Positions 31,042 to 40,859 of a stretch of DNA of 64,000 bases are shown here, piece by piece. The notes beneath the pieces are model-generated. The model saw only the letters and a program-made list of their open reading frames with translations, searched no databases and was not told the DNA's origin. Origin of the DNA: Symbiodinium kawagutii (taxonomy: Eukaryota; Sar; Dinophyceae; Suessiales; Symbiodiniaceae); the NCBI GenBank assembly GCA_009767595.1, contig VSDK01013998.1, positions 142,585 to 206,584 on the forward strand, in the 5' to 3' direction. The number at the start of each line of letters is the position of its first letter. The stretch's first letter is position 1. The position numbers were made by a program, and so were the translations under genes.

Positions 31042-31125
31042 CGTGCCCTCCCCGGCTCTCCCACCGGCTGCGAATACAGAAAGGACGGCGTGGAGGCCGA
31101 TTGCGCGAGGCCCTGGAAGCGCCAA
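31042..31125 (-). CDS. Chain II exon, unknown
   Basis: Acceptor GTGGCCAAG at 31126, 28 codons (LALPGPRAIGLHAVLSVFAA then GGRAGEGT) and a GT donor. Mostly G/C third positions. The hydrophobic run AIGLHAVLSVFAAG could be a membrane or buried helix. Phase 0 both ends. Confidence 0.45.
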
Positions 31126-31477
31126 CTTGGCCACGCAATGTGTGGAATCCAATCAATGCTAGTGAAACGATCATGAACCAATATGAGATAGTGGTAATGA
31201 ATATAGCTAGTATCAATATAGTTAGCATGCAGATAGTAACTTATATGCTGATAATAGCTAATAGGGATAATAGCTATAATCATCAATCATCACCAATATG
31301 AATTAGTGGTAATGAAGCAATCATGGTGATCGTGGTTCATGAACCATGATATTGTTTATTACCATCAATCATCACCATCATGAACCAATCAATCATGGGT
31401 TAGTGGGCATGAACAATATGAGTTACTGCTTGGTTAGTGCTTGGTTAGTGGTTGGTGGAACCATCATCAATCATCAC

Positions 31478-31578
31478 TGATTGGTGGTTGAACCACCCCT
31501 ACGAAGAATATGCTTGTCAACCAACCACTTGGTCATAATTGCAAGGGAAAAGAAGATATGTTTCAAACCACCAGCCAG
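31478..31578. repeat. Family D inverted-repeat element, copy D3
   Basis: TGATTGGTGGTTGAACCACC at the left, ATATGCTTGTCAACCAACC in the middle, AAACCACCAGCCAG at the right. Confidence 0.75.
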
Positions 31579-31982
31579 ATCACCAACCACTAACCAACCA
31601 GTAACTCATCTACCCCTGAACCGCCACTCCTGGCAGCGCCAAACCGCTCCTCCCTGAAAGGGCCAGCTCGGGATACCCCTGGCTCCAAATCGTCATTAAC
31701 CATCGTCATTCATCACCAACCAGTGACCAACAATGGTCGGTCATAAACATCAATCATCACCAATCACTAACCAACCCGCAACCAAGCACTAGCCAATCAC
31801 CAAGCAAAACCTTCATCGATCATCACCAACCACGAATTAACCAAAACTAGCATAAATCATCATGAACCAACCAGTGACCAAGCAGCAACTCATCATTCTT
31901 CACATCCGTCGCTCGGCAAGCGCAAGCTTCGCGCTTCCCGCCTTTGGGCTGTCCGTCATGACGCCCCCGCCGGTGAACTCAC

Positions 31983-32082
31983 GGCGGAGGGGGCACCGTG
32001 TGCCCCGTGGCTCGGCCAATGGCGAAGGTCCAGATGAAGCTCGAACAGGCGGAGTGGAAGCTCCCGGTTGGGGCACGGTGTG
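31983..32082 (-). CDS. Chain II exon, unknown
   Basis: Acceptor GATACCTCAG at 32083, one base plus 33 codons, then a consensus donor GCC|GTGAGT. The peptide includes NRELPLRLFELHLDLRHWPS. Its one-base start fits the two bases left by the exon at 35440 (Gly). Third positions are mostly G/C. Confidence 0.5.
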
Positions 32083-32089
32083 CTGAGGT

Positions 32090-32965
32090 ATCAGTTGAAG
32101 TACGGATTCATGATGCTAAACTATCGCCAATCACCAACAACTACTAGGGAAACATGTAAACCAATAGTTAATAAAAAAAGTATTTCACCAACAAGCAATA
32201 AGAAAAGTGGTTTGGAATAGCTAATTCGCAGCAACACGAATCAATTCGTTGTGATGATGCTAAACAACAATAGCTATCTGATATGCTGGTTTTGCTTGAG
32301 CAGCGATGATACAACCCATAACTAAAGACAGGATAAAACCAATCAGTAGGAGTGGCTTTTGACCAATTGAGTAACAACACCAGCTAACAGAAATATGCCT
32401 TCTTCTGGTCAGCATAAGCGCTGGTAGCAGAAATGTGACGCAAAAATTACAAACAATGACTACAATCATCTTGTACTGGTACTAACGTTGTATCAATATA
32501 ACCGTCGCGTGTCGTCGAAACATGACCAAGGAATCTACCTGGGCATCAGCTGGTGCTTCTTGGAAGAATCAAAGGTTCAACTGTGCATGTGTCCGTGAAG
32601 GGGTCTTTGGCGCGGCGCCAGAATGCTAGCTTTCCTCTCCAAGTTTCAGTCACTGGACACCTTGGTATGTTGTACTCCAAGGCAACGGATAACCGGAAAA
32701 TCACGGTTTGCACAGTAACTTGGAACTGTTAATCCTCAATAAGTTTCCAATCGAACCCCACACTTACAACTTGGATGTGCTCTTTGGTGAAACTGGGACA
32801 GAACCATCGTATTCAAACGCAAGAGACAGGCAAACTAACCCCTGTAACCATGGTGAATGTCACCAATTGCACAGTGGGGCTGCACTTCCAAGGACAGGAC
32901 CAATGGGGAGTTTCCACTAATCCTAATCCGGGTGGCAACCCACTTTACCCTCCAAATGAGTTATC
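32090..32965. other. Stretch with no supported gene
   Basis: AT-rich unique sequence. Minus-strand frames at 32168-32469 are hydrophobic but without bias. Nothing convincing. Confidence 0.4.
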
Positions 32966-32971
32966 AAGGTG

Positions 32972-33106
32972 TCACTTTTTGGCGCGAACGTCGGTGAAGC
33001 CGAGCTCTGCGGGTCTTGCGGAAACTCCCGCGATGGTGTCGCGGAAAATCAGCGTTCGACTTTCCATCACGGCAAGTGACCGGAGGATGAGGCGGCTCGG
33101 CAAAAC
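32972..33106 (-). CDS. Coding-like segment, strand ambiguous
   Basis: Minus strand: acceptor TGTCCTTCAG|G at 33107 and 44 codons to TGA, starting VLPSRLILRSLAVMESRTLI. The plus strand is open too and ends in TGA at 33110 (SSAGLAETPAMVSRKISVRL). Third-position GC is similar for both, so the strand cannot be decided by eye. A minus-strand stop here would conflict with joining exons 35440 and 32082. Confidence 0.3.
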   Translation of the reverse strand, partial: VLPSRLILRSLAVMESRTLIFRDTIAGVSARPAELGFTDVRAKK

Positions 33107-33607
33107 CTGAAGGACAACCAACAATCCGTTGACCATGCTAAAAGTCGTCAATCATGGTCCATGCTAAATAATTGCAGATCTCGAATCCGCTGTTGAGAAT
33201 GTCTAAACCTGTCCAACAACGGTTAATCATGTGTATGATGTTTAATAACTGTGATCATCGTCAACAATGCACAATAATAGTTTTGACTGATGAAGTGCAG
33301 CCAACAGGAATGACAAGAACACCAGCGATGGCTCATGAAAATTTATACTGGTTCATGTTGGGGCTACGTAAACTACAAAAAGAAGAGCAGCAATAACATC
33401 AACATTGCAATAAGCCCAAACCATTAGAGCTATCATTTGGGTATACCAACAGCATCCAGATTCATTGTAAAAAATATGGGTGTGCCAGGTACACATATTC
33501 ACAGTGGTGCTGTCCAAAACTTATCAACCCATGCGACCCATGGTTTGTCTCAATAATCTTTCAGTTCTTAAGAGGTCTCCAAACATAGTTGCTTCTCCAT
33601 GGTTATC

Positions 33608-33824
33608 ATATGGCTGTGGGTCAAAACCCAGTACCCCTGGTTCCCCTATCATTAACCATCAGTTTCCCTATAGTTTCTTGGTTACTAACCACCATTATTG
33701 GTTGTTTAATATTGATCCATAGCCATATGGCTGTGGGTCAGTTCACTACCCCAGCTGCTTCGAACTGCTGGTGGATGTTCACCTACCATTTGTTTTGATT
33801 GGTTTATCTTGACCATGGCCATAT
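33608..33824. repeat. Two family A elements back to back, A6 and A6b
   Basis: A6 (33608-33728) is a full copy from ATATGGCTGTGGGTCAAAAC to ATTGATCCATAGCCATAT. Its right end doubles as the left end of a diverged copy A6b (ATATGGCTGTGGGTCAGTTC to CTTGACCATGGCCATAT). A6b ends 20 bp before the coding-like exon at 33845. Confidence 0.75.
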
Positions 33825-33844
33825 TCAATCACTCAACTCATCAG

Positions 33845-33981
33845 GCTTCGTGGCCCTCTTGGTGCCGTGGACTCCACTTGGAGTCCTGTCTCTGCCGGCA
33901 AAGCTACGTGAGAACTACGCAGAGCTGCTGGAGTTTGATTTAAAAATTCCTTCGTACCTGATTCCCAGTGGGTCAGAATAG
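33845..33981 (+). CDS. Terminal exon candidate, plus strand, unknown
   Basis: Acceptor CAACTCATCAG|G, two bases and 44 codons to TAG. The peptide includes FVALLVPWTPLGVLSLPAKL and then RENYAELLEFDLKIPSYLIP. The composition is that of a globular protein, and third-position GC (about 61%) exceeds that of the opposing frame (about 40%). No partner exon was found upstream on this strand. Family unknown. Confidence 0.4.
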
Positions 33982-34243
33982 TAGATCCAGAAGCCACCAC
34001 TAGATCTATCACAGATAGTTGGACATTTGGCATCTGGAAGGATGAGCGGATATCACATGAAAAAGCTCCAACCCAGGTTCAGCATAACCAAAGCCAATTC
34101 AATTGAGATTGGGCGTGTGACCCTGGTTCAGAAGCAAATGAACCAATCAGCACGGCTTAAACCTAGCACAAATCAGTGTTCATGATCAGCCAATTAACCA
34201 TGATCTCAAGCACCTCCAGCAGCACTTTCACCTCCTTTCACCC

Positions 34244-34633
34244 ATGGCGTGCCATGGCAGCAGCCACAGATGGCCAGTGAGCTCAGCGTGCAATGCCCTC
34301 CCAATCCCAGTCACGGAAGATGTCAGCACCAGGCTCCTAGGCGCTTCCCATTGGGCTTGGGGGTACATGAACCAGTATGGAAGTGGCTATAACCAAGCAG
34401 TCAATGACTTTCGCTGGCCTGTAGTTCCTTCGTCAAATAGCCAACTACTGGGATGTGCATCCTCACTCGCTAGTAACTGGTCACCAACCATAGTCATAGG
34501 GGTTCCAGCCTACCTTGCATGGTTGATTAATATGGTTCCATCCCAGGGAACTAACCCTGTTTCTGAACAGCCAAGCTGCTTCAGTTGCACACCCACTGCG
34601 GCAGAACTGACCAGAAACTCAGGAATATGGTGA
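34244..34633 (+). CDS. Open frame of uncertain reality
   Basis: ATG to TGA, 129 codons, with a Ser/Trp/Asn-rich peptide (LLGASHWAWGYMNQYGSGYN). The first 100 bp are also convincingly coding on the minus strand (VTGIGRALHAELTGHLWLLP). No family. Confidence 0.2.
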   Translation: MACHGSSHRWPVSSACNALPIPVTEDVSTRLLGASHWAWGYMNQYGSGYNQAVNDFRWPVVPSSNSQLLGCASSLASNWSPTIVIGVPAYLAWLINMVPSQGTNPVSEQPSCFSCTPTAAELTRNSGIW

Positions 34634-34945
34634 TAACAACTAGATGGTGAATGATTGATAACAATGTAAGGGTTAACGGTTAAGTGCAGCCAATCCAATG
34701 GTTAACGATGGCCAACATAATGATTATTGGTGGGTGAAAGACTTATACTGGTGAATTGCTAATGATTTGTAAATGAAGGGTTAGTAAAGTGGCTGATAAG
34801 GGCAAATCATGGTACATGATGATTTTTCATTGGGAGTATTGAAGATGTATCCCCGAAAAAAATGTGGTTTCTCTGATCGAATCATTGTCATTTTGGATGT
34901 GATCCACGGAGGTCTCCTGGAATCTGTGGACAGTCCACCGCGCCA

Positions 34946-35056
34946 CTGGAGCAAACTAACCTGGAAGCTAAAAATCATTGTTCTTAGGTAAAAAAGAAAA
35001 AACGACAATATAAATGGTGGATGTCCCACGCACCCAGGTTAGTTTGACAAAGTGCA
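34946..35056. repeat. Family C foldback element, copy C5
   Basis: GGAGCAAACTAACCTGGAAG at the left, CACCCAGGTTAGTTTGAC at the right; diverged arms with an AAAAAAG-rich loop. Confidence 0.65.
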
Positions 35057-35280
35057 TCTTTTTCTACCAATGCATCACCAATGAACATGGATTCTTTGAA
35101 CTATGGATCCAGCTTCAATGTCATTGTGTGACTCCAATGTCAGGCACTTCGGGCCTCACGCCTTCAACTGAAATTTCTTCATCCAATCGGTGCTAAAAAC
35201 CTAGAACATGTTATTTTTCAATATTTTTCACTATATCATCTATGAAAAGCTTGCTGTCAACATGATTCTGCCATTTCAAA

Positions 35281-35385
35281 TTGGCATCATCAACCATCAT
35301 TATCAACCATCATTATCAACCATCATTATCAACCATCATTATCAACCATCATTCCCAACCATCATTCCCAACCATTTCCAAACAT
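35281..35385. repeat. CATCATTATCAAC tandem repeat
   Basis: Six to eight copies of a 14-15 bp unit (ACCATCATTATCAA, with a CCCAACCATCATT variant), ending beside the exon at 35440. Confidence 0.9.
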
Positions 35386-35439
35386 CAACCACTCTACCCT
35401 CAGCTCCATCCACCCCCACCTTCGCCCCTGCCCCCCAAC

Positions 35440-35616
35440 CCGGGGCGCGCTGCTGGCCGCCGCGCGACGCCGCTGTAGCTGTAGGACGGCGGGGATTTCT
35501 CGATCTCGTCGTTGAGGTCGATGAGTTCGCCCTCGCGGCCTTCGTACCTGGCGACCCCCAGCAGCCACGGCACCGAGCCCGTTGCCACGACGGTGGTGAC
35601 ACAACGCGGTGGGGAG
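35440..35616 (-). CDS. Chain II exon, unknown protein
   Basis: Acceptor TTCTGGTTCACCAG at 35617, one base, 58 codons and two bases, then a GT donor (CCGG|GTTGGG). The peptide contains TGSVPWLLGVARYEGREGEL, then IDLNDEIEKSPPSYSYSG, and an Arg/Ala/Pro-rich end. About 95% of third positions are G or C. The acidic stretch and Ser/Tyr/Pro tail suggest a linker or surface region. It joins exon 32082 in phase. This is one of the most secure exons outside the hydrolase. Confidence 0.6.
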
Positions 35617-35649
35617 CTGGTGAACCAGAACGGTGGAAAAGCATGATTT

Positions 35650-36540
35650 GATGGTGGTTTTTATGGTTGTTTATGTGATGAATATGTTTTTTTGGTTGTT
35701 TTTATGGTTGGTTCATGTGATTAATATGTGATTAATATGACACAAATTATCTGATAAGCATCAATAATCGTGGTTGAATGGTATTATTGATGTGCATACT
35801 GCAGACTAGTACTGCCTAACTAACAGTAGTTGGTTGTCAATGCTTGTCATGGCTATATTACTCCCAGTATGAGTAAGGTGGCTATCAGGAGTATGACTAC
35901 TAAAACATATACCATACTTATTGTTGGTGGTGATAGCCAGCAACATGTTTCTTCACATTCTGCGAGGTTCATCAAGTGGCACAGCGAACACCCTAGCGAT
36001 TCAAGAACTCAAACTCACTCATACTCGCATGATGATCCATAAACGGACCCAAGAAATGGATAGTTTCCTCTAAAGTGATCAGTGGAAAAGGTGATTGTTT
36101 GATCATTTACAGATGTAGTTCAGAGTAGCGTGCTAACGAATTTGTTCTGACAGATTTCGCAGGAAGGGTTCATAGGAACATCTACAGGAAACCCCTACAA
36201 CTGATTTTTATAGTCAGGGTCTCCTTCAGATTTTCCCATCAACCAATCTAGTGAAGATTTGCTTGCTTTAATTTCTTGGACCACTAGAACTTGGAGCCAA
36301 TGATTTTTTCTGACAAAGAAAACATCGCCCTTGGTTAGGATATGGTTAGGATATGAGCTTCCATAGCGATACGGGTAGCCCAAGTCACCACTCCTCAAAA
36401 CTGACCATCTTCGTATGTAGAATGTTATTCATGTTTCTTTATTGATATTATTTGATATGGGTCTGGGTCATTAGGAATTATCCGAGGTCAACGGATGGAT
36501 GAACACTGACATTTGCGGGATGTGAACAGCCAGGTCCACA
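35650..36540. other. Stretch without a supported gene
   Basis: AT-rich. Contains the ACATCTACAGGAAACCCCTA motif (36180), also at 30583 and partly at 15790, possibly a fifth repeat family. Confidence 0.45.
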
Positions 36541-36549
36541 GCCACCACC

Positions 36550-36744
36550 GTGAAAACAACCCATGGCAGCGCCATTGGGGCACAGGTATTTCACCTGAGC
36601 GGAGAACTGCTTGGGCATGCCAATTGGCATGGAGATGACCTATTCCATGGTAATGGAGATGGCCATGTTGGAATACCTATAGAGGTGTTCATGGAGAAGT
36701 TTCTCATTGGAAATGCCGTGGTCCATCATTTTCCATTGCACTGA
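36550..36744 (+). CDS. Open frame of uncertain reality
   Basis: Sixty-odd codons to TGA with GAQVFHLSGELLGHANWHGD and GIPIEVFMEKFLIGNAVVHH. It looks protein-like but has no ATG at its start and no clear acceptor. Confidence 0.25.
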   Translation: MKTTHGSAIGAQVFHLSGELLGHANWHGDDLFHGNGDGHVGIPIEVFMEKFLIGNAVVHHFPLH

Positions 36745-37019
36745 CAGGCATTCAGTTTTACTTACCTCAACTCTCTAAGTCGAAAAGCAATGCAAATAGC
36801 GCTGTGCAAAATGTGGTTCTATTACCTAAACCGAAAGGCAACACAACGGTGAGTGGATAGGTCACACGCAAATATCAACGAAAATGGGTCGCAGTTTGCA
36901 TCCAAAGAAATATGTTCCTCTTCATATTTGGCATGTGAACCGGGAGTACAGGGTGAACAAACTAACCTACAGCCATAGACACGTTGAGGATCAGGTCCAA
37001 TCCAACATCTATCAACTCA

Positions 37020-37343
37020 ATGGTCGGCATGAAGTTCATCGACTTCTTGAAACTGAGGCAGGTAGAGGCATGGCACGTGCAAGATTTTGCTGAATGCACC
37101 TGGAAGGATTCTGTGTCAATGATGGTTGCCTACCATGGCTCTGTGGCTGCTTTGGGAGAACCTGGCTTCAGCTTACGATCGCCTGCATCCACCATGGCAA
37201 ATTATTTTACCTGTTGTAGCTGTCAACTCGAACATCTGACTCGGTTTTATCGAGTCATATCCCCGTGGTTGGCTGTATCCCTGCTCTTCCGCCAGCGTAT
37301 CCCTGCTCTTCCGACAGCTAAAACAAAGGCAGTTTCTGGATGA
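37020..37343 (+). CDS. Open frame of uncertain reality
   Basis: From an ATG at about 37020, 107 codons to TGA, with KFIDFLKLRQVEAWHVQDFA and TMANYFTCCSCQLEHLTRFY. No family recognised; no third-position bias. Confidence 0.2.
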   Translation: MVGMKFIDFLKLRQVEAWHVQDFAECTWKDSVSMMVAYHGSVAALGEPGFSLRSPASTMANYFTCCSCQLEHLTRFYRVISPWLAVSLLFRQRIPALPTAKTKAVSG

Positions 37344-37389
37344 TCCGCACCATGACAAAGCGGTAACCCCCCTATTGCACACTAAATAC

Positions 37390-38110
37390 GCAAAAGTGAC
37401 AAGTTACTGGGATCACCATGATCTATGATACTGTATGATGGATATGCCTGTATATCATTGTATATCTCTCTGATCCCAGAAAAACAATTAACAAGCCATT
37501 TATTGTCAATAACCCTCCATACACTATAAACCCATCAGCATGTGTTGTTAGTCGGAGTTCATATTTGATGGCGAGTTCTGATAAAATCACTAGGTTGCAA
37601 CCCTGAACCTGAAATTTGATATATAAGTGCGATGAGCTGGGAAGAACAAGAACCCATCACTATAGGATTGCCCTGCAAGTCAGGCAATGGCAGGGTTGCT
37701 GACCTGTCAATAACCAGGTCGCAAACAGATGTAGCAAGTCGGTTTTCCAACCCATCCAACTATATATTCACCGTTAACGACAGTTACCTTAATGACAAAC
37801 CAACATACCCAGCTGGGGTTATAGCTTATAGGGTGTACATTACTGCACTTGCGCAGGTGTTCACAAGTGAATGAATAAATAAAGCAATAAACACAGATAT
37901 TTGCATATATGATGTACCCATACATATACATCTATGCATGATGTACTTATGTATATACATAGATTTAAATGTATATATATATATTTATATTTATTTATTT
38001 ATATATTTATATATGTATGATATAAATATCTGTATACTGTATGTATATATATATATTGTATAATTAAATAATATATAAATATATATATAGAAACATATAT
38101 ATATATATTT
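37390..38110. other. AT-rich stretch ending in (TATA)n
   Basis: From 37900 the sequence is almost pure TATATAT/TATTTATA. No gene. Confidence 0.6.
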
Positions 38111-38114
38111 ATAC

Positions 38115-38197
38115 CGTAGGTGTGTCTCCAAGTCGTAGCGTCACCCATTGGCCCTTGAAAAAAATTGGCCACACGTTCTTGTTCGACGACCAGGCGC
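38115..38197 (-). CDS. Chain II exon candidate, unknown
   Basis: Acceptor GTTCCTCTTGCAG|G at 38198, two bases plus 27 codons (AWSSNKNVWPIFFKGQWVTL, then RLGDTPT) and a GT donor (ACG|GTATAA). A second frame (LVVEQERVANFFQGPMGDAT) is also open. It is the highest-coordinate candidate for chain II. Confidence 0.35.
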
Positions 38198-38289
38198 CTG
38201 CAAGAGGAACCTCGGAAGATGCTTGCAGCCATGGGCCATGGTTGGATTCCCCCGGAACCGGGGAAGGTGATGGTTTCTTACCAAGTGGG

Positions 38290-38625
38290 CCCCCAACCAA
38301 TTACTAGGGTTAACTAGGGTTAACTATCAGTTAAACTATCAGTTATAAGGGTTATAACCCGAAGATGGCAATGGTTCGAACCGGAAGCCCCGTTGGTTTG
38401 GCGGATGTTAGTAATGGTAATAGTGTTAGAACATTAGTAAGGGTTAGTAATACCATTAGTAAGGGTTGGTTGATGGTAATACCTTCAGTAAGGGCTGGTT
38501 GATGGTAATACCTTTATTAGGCGTTGGTTGATGGCTGGTGTTAGTAATGGTTATGGCTGGTTTATTCATCTTGCCATTTATAATTTACTATGAATGGTTA
38601 GTGGATGATAAATAAATGGTAATAT
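38290..38625. other. TTAGTAATGGTAATA simple sequence
   Basis: Degenerate repeats of GGTTGATGGTAATACC and TTAGTAAGGG. Non-coding. Confidence 0.6.
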
Positions 38626-38864
38626 GATGGGTTCTCAAGCCAGTTTGGGAAACCCATGGGGATAAGGTTGGTTTATTAATGCTTAGCGACCAACTAGATG
38701 ATAACCATTTAGTAAACCCACCTTAAGTTATGGTTGGTTTTATTGACGGTTCGCAATGGTGATTACCAAGGGGATAATTAGTGATAATAATGGTTGGTTT
38801 ACTACTATACATGGTCGATACACTGGATGATAACTAGGGGGTCCCCTATGACTCGAGAAACACT
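38626..38864. repeat. Family B elements, long or nested copy B9
   Basis: Left end GGTTCTCAAGCCAGTTTGGG with GAAACCCATGGGGATAAGG; right end GGGGGTCCCCTATGACTCGA followed by GAAACACTC. At about 239 bp it is twice the usual length, with two ATGATAACTA-type interiors, so it is probably two elements fused. Confidence 0.55.
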
Positions 38865-38901
38865 CAGATGATGATCATAGGAAACCACTAACCAACCGTC
38901 A

Positions 38902-39008
38902 CTGGTTGGTGGTTTTTCATCACCCGATAGAAAATATGCGCAAGTCAACCAACCAACGATTTGGTGATACATTGGTGAAAACAAAAAATGTTTGAAACCG
39001 CCAACCAG
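38902..39008. repeat. Family D inverted-repeat element, copy D4
   Basis: ACTGGTTGGTGGTTTTTCAT left, GCAAGTCAACCAACC middle, TTGAAACCGCCAACCAG right: perfect short terminal arms. Confidence 0.75.
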
Positions 39009-39175
39009 ATCAAAACAACCCACCATCAACCAAGCATAGTGGCAAAGTGGAAGGGTAGGATGGCCTCATGTCTTTCAAGCACCAGTGAAGCCAAACATCG
39101 AAACAACAAAAGCCCTGCTGACACAAAATGTGGCCCCCAAATCGCTGGTGATCGAATGGTTTAGGCTATGAATCG

Positions 39176-39301
39176 CTAACAAAGTGCCTCGGGGTTGATT
39201 GGATCCTCCCTCCCCCACCGGTAGTGTTCACAACTCAGCAACTGCATCTTCTTGGTCAACTTGGGCTGGTTCACACCCTCGACGAACTCGTAGACGCTCG
39301 C
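39176..39301 (-). CDS. Chain III terminal exon, unknown protein
   Basis: Acceptor AATCAACACCAG|G at 39302 and 41 codons to a TAG at 39176-39178. The peptide starts ASVYEFVEGVNQPKLTKKMQ, continues LLSCEHYRWGREDPINPEAL and ends in Cys. In-frame alternative acceptors lie 15 and 30 bases upstream. Composition and third-position bias support the minus strand; the plus reading is less protein-like. The minisatellite at 39373 lies in the preceding intron. Function unknown. Confidence 0.6.
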   Translation of the reverse strand, partial: ASVYEFVEGVNQPKLTKKMQLLSCEHYRWGREDPINPEALC

Positions 39302-39372
39302 CTGGTGTTGATTTGTCTGGGATGTCATCCACTTGTGCGAGGTGGTGAATTAGCACTCACATTATGGATGAT

Positions 39373-40505
39373 TATGGTGATGGTGATGGTGATGGTGATG
39401 GTGATGGTGATGGGGATGGTGATGGTGATGGTGATGGGGATGGTGATGGTGATGGTGATGGGGATGGTGATGGTGATGGTGATGGGGATGGTGATGGTGA
39501 TGGTGATGGGGATGGTGATGGTGATGGTGATGGGGATGGTGATGGTGATGGTGATGGGGATGGTGATGGTGATGGTGATGGGGATGGTGATGGTGATGGT
39601 GATGGGGATGGTGATGGTGATGGTGATGGGGATGGTGATGGTGATGGTGATGGGGATGGTGATGGTGATGGTGATGGGGATGGTGATGGTGATGGTGATG
39701 GGGATGGTGATGGTGATGGTGATGGGGATGGTGATGGTGATGGTGATGGGGATGGTGATGGTGATGGTGATGGGGATGGTGATGGTGATGGTGATGGGGA
39801 TGGTGATGGTGATGGTGATGGGGATGGTGATGGTGATGGTGATGGGGATGGTGATGGTGATGGTGATGGGGATGGTGATGGTGATGGTGATGGGGATGGT
39901 GATGGTGATGGTGATGGGGATGGTGATGGTGATGGTGATGGGGATGGTGATGGTGATGGTGATGGGGATGGTGATGGTGATGGTGATGGGGATGGTGATG
40001 GTGATGGTGATGGGGATGGTGATGGTGATGGTGATGGGGATGGTGATGGTGATGGTGATGGGGATGGTGATGGTGATGGTGATGGGGATGGTGATGGTGA
40101 TGGTGATGGGGATGGTGATGGTGATGGTGATGGGGATGGTGATGGTGATGGTGATGGGGATGGTGATGGTGATGGTGATGGGGATGGTGATGGTGATGGT
40201 GATGGGGATGGTGATGGTGATGGTGATGGGGATGGTGATGGTGATGGTGATGGGGATGGTGATGGTGATGGTGATGGGGATGGTGATGGTGATGGTGATG
40301 GGGATGGTGATGGTGATGGTGATGGGGATGGTGATGGTGATGGTGATGGGGATGGTGATGGTGATGGTGATGGGGATGGTGATGGTGATGGTGATGGGGA
40401 TGGTGATGGTGATGGTGATGGGGATGGTGATGGTGATGGTGATGGGGATGGTGATGGTGATGGTGATGGGGATGGTGATGGTGATGGTGATGGTGATGGT
40501 GATGG

Positions 40506-40543
<38 letters not shown>

Positions 40544-40548
40544 GTGAT
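39373..40548. repeat. 24-bp minisatellite, about 45 identical units
   Basis: The unit is GATGGT three times followed by GATGGG. It repeats essentially without change from about 39410 to 40480, then passes into (GATGGT)n and (GAT)n. Because 24 is a multiple of three, all plus frames stay open for 1.2 kb (Met-Val, Asp-Gly, Trp-rich) and one minus frame reads His-rich; none is a gene. The complete lack of divergence implies recent expansion or active homogenisation. GG pairs every 6 bp could form two-layer G-quadruplexes. Confidence 0.95.
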
Positions 40549-40639
40549 CCACTAATGATCTCCTAAATATATCTAATGATGAATTAATGGTTCACTCTAG
40601 GGAATAAGAACCCACTGTACAGGGCCACAAGGCCACAAC

Positions 40640-40744
40640 CTGCTTGCAACAGCTGCAACGTGGCCCAAGCCCATGGTCGACACGACGCACTGCCGCCGCC
40701 TTCTGCCGGATCTCCTCAATGGTCATGCCCTTGGCCTTCAGTTC
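40640..40744 (-). CDS. Chain III exon, unknown protein
   Basis: Acceptor CAACGCACCGCAG|G at 40745, 35 codons and a GT donor (CAG|GTTGTG). The peptide starts ELKAKGMTIEEIRQKAAAVR and ends GPRCSCCKQ, a helical stretch then a cysteine cluster. An earlier donor in the Cys region is possible. Strong third-position GC. Phase 0 on both sides fits exons 42383 and 39301. Confidence 0.55.
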
Positions 40745-40859
40745 CTGCGGTGCGTTGGAAATTTCACCTGCAACTAGTGACATCCAACGTGTGGCATTCA
40801 ATGGGAAATTGGGTGAAGATTCCACATCAATTCATCAGGATGATTAGTTGTAGGTGAGA

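Noticed and set aside
30881..31286. Trp/Gly/Asp-rich minus-strand frames
   Set aside because: Translation of the CCACCATCCA decamer array, although the adjacent 84 bp (31042-31125) is kept as an exon candidate in another frame.
39224..40566. Long open frames (about 400-440 codons) of Met-Val/Met-Gly, Asp-Gly and His-Pro peptides on both strands
   Set aside because: They arise from the 24-bp minisatellite, whose period is a multiple of three, so stops cannot appear; no unique coding sequence is attached.
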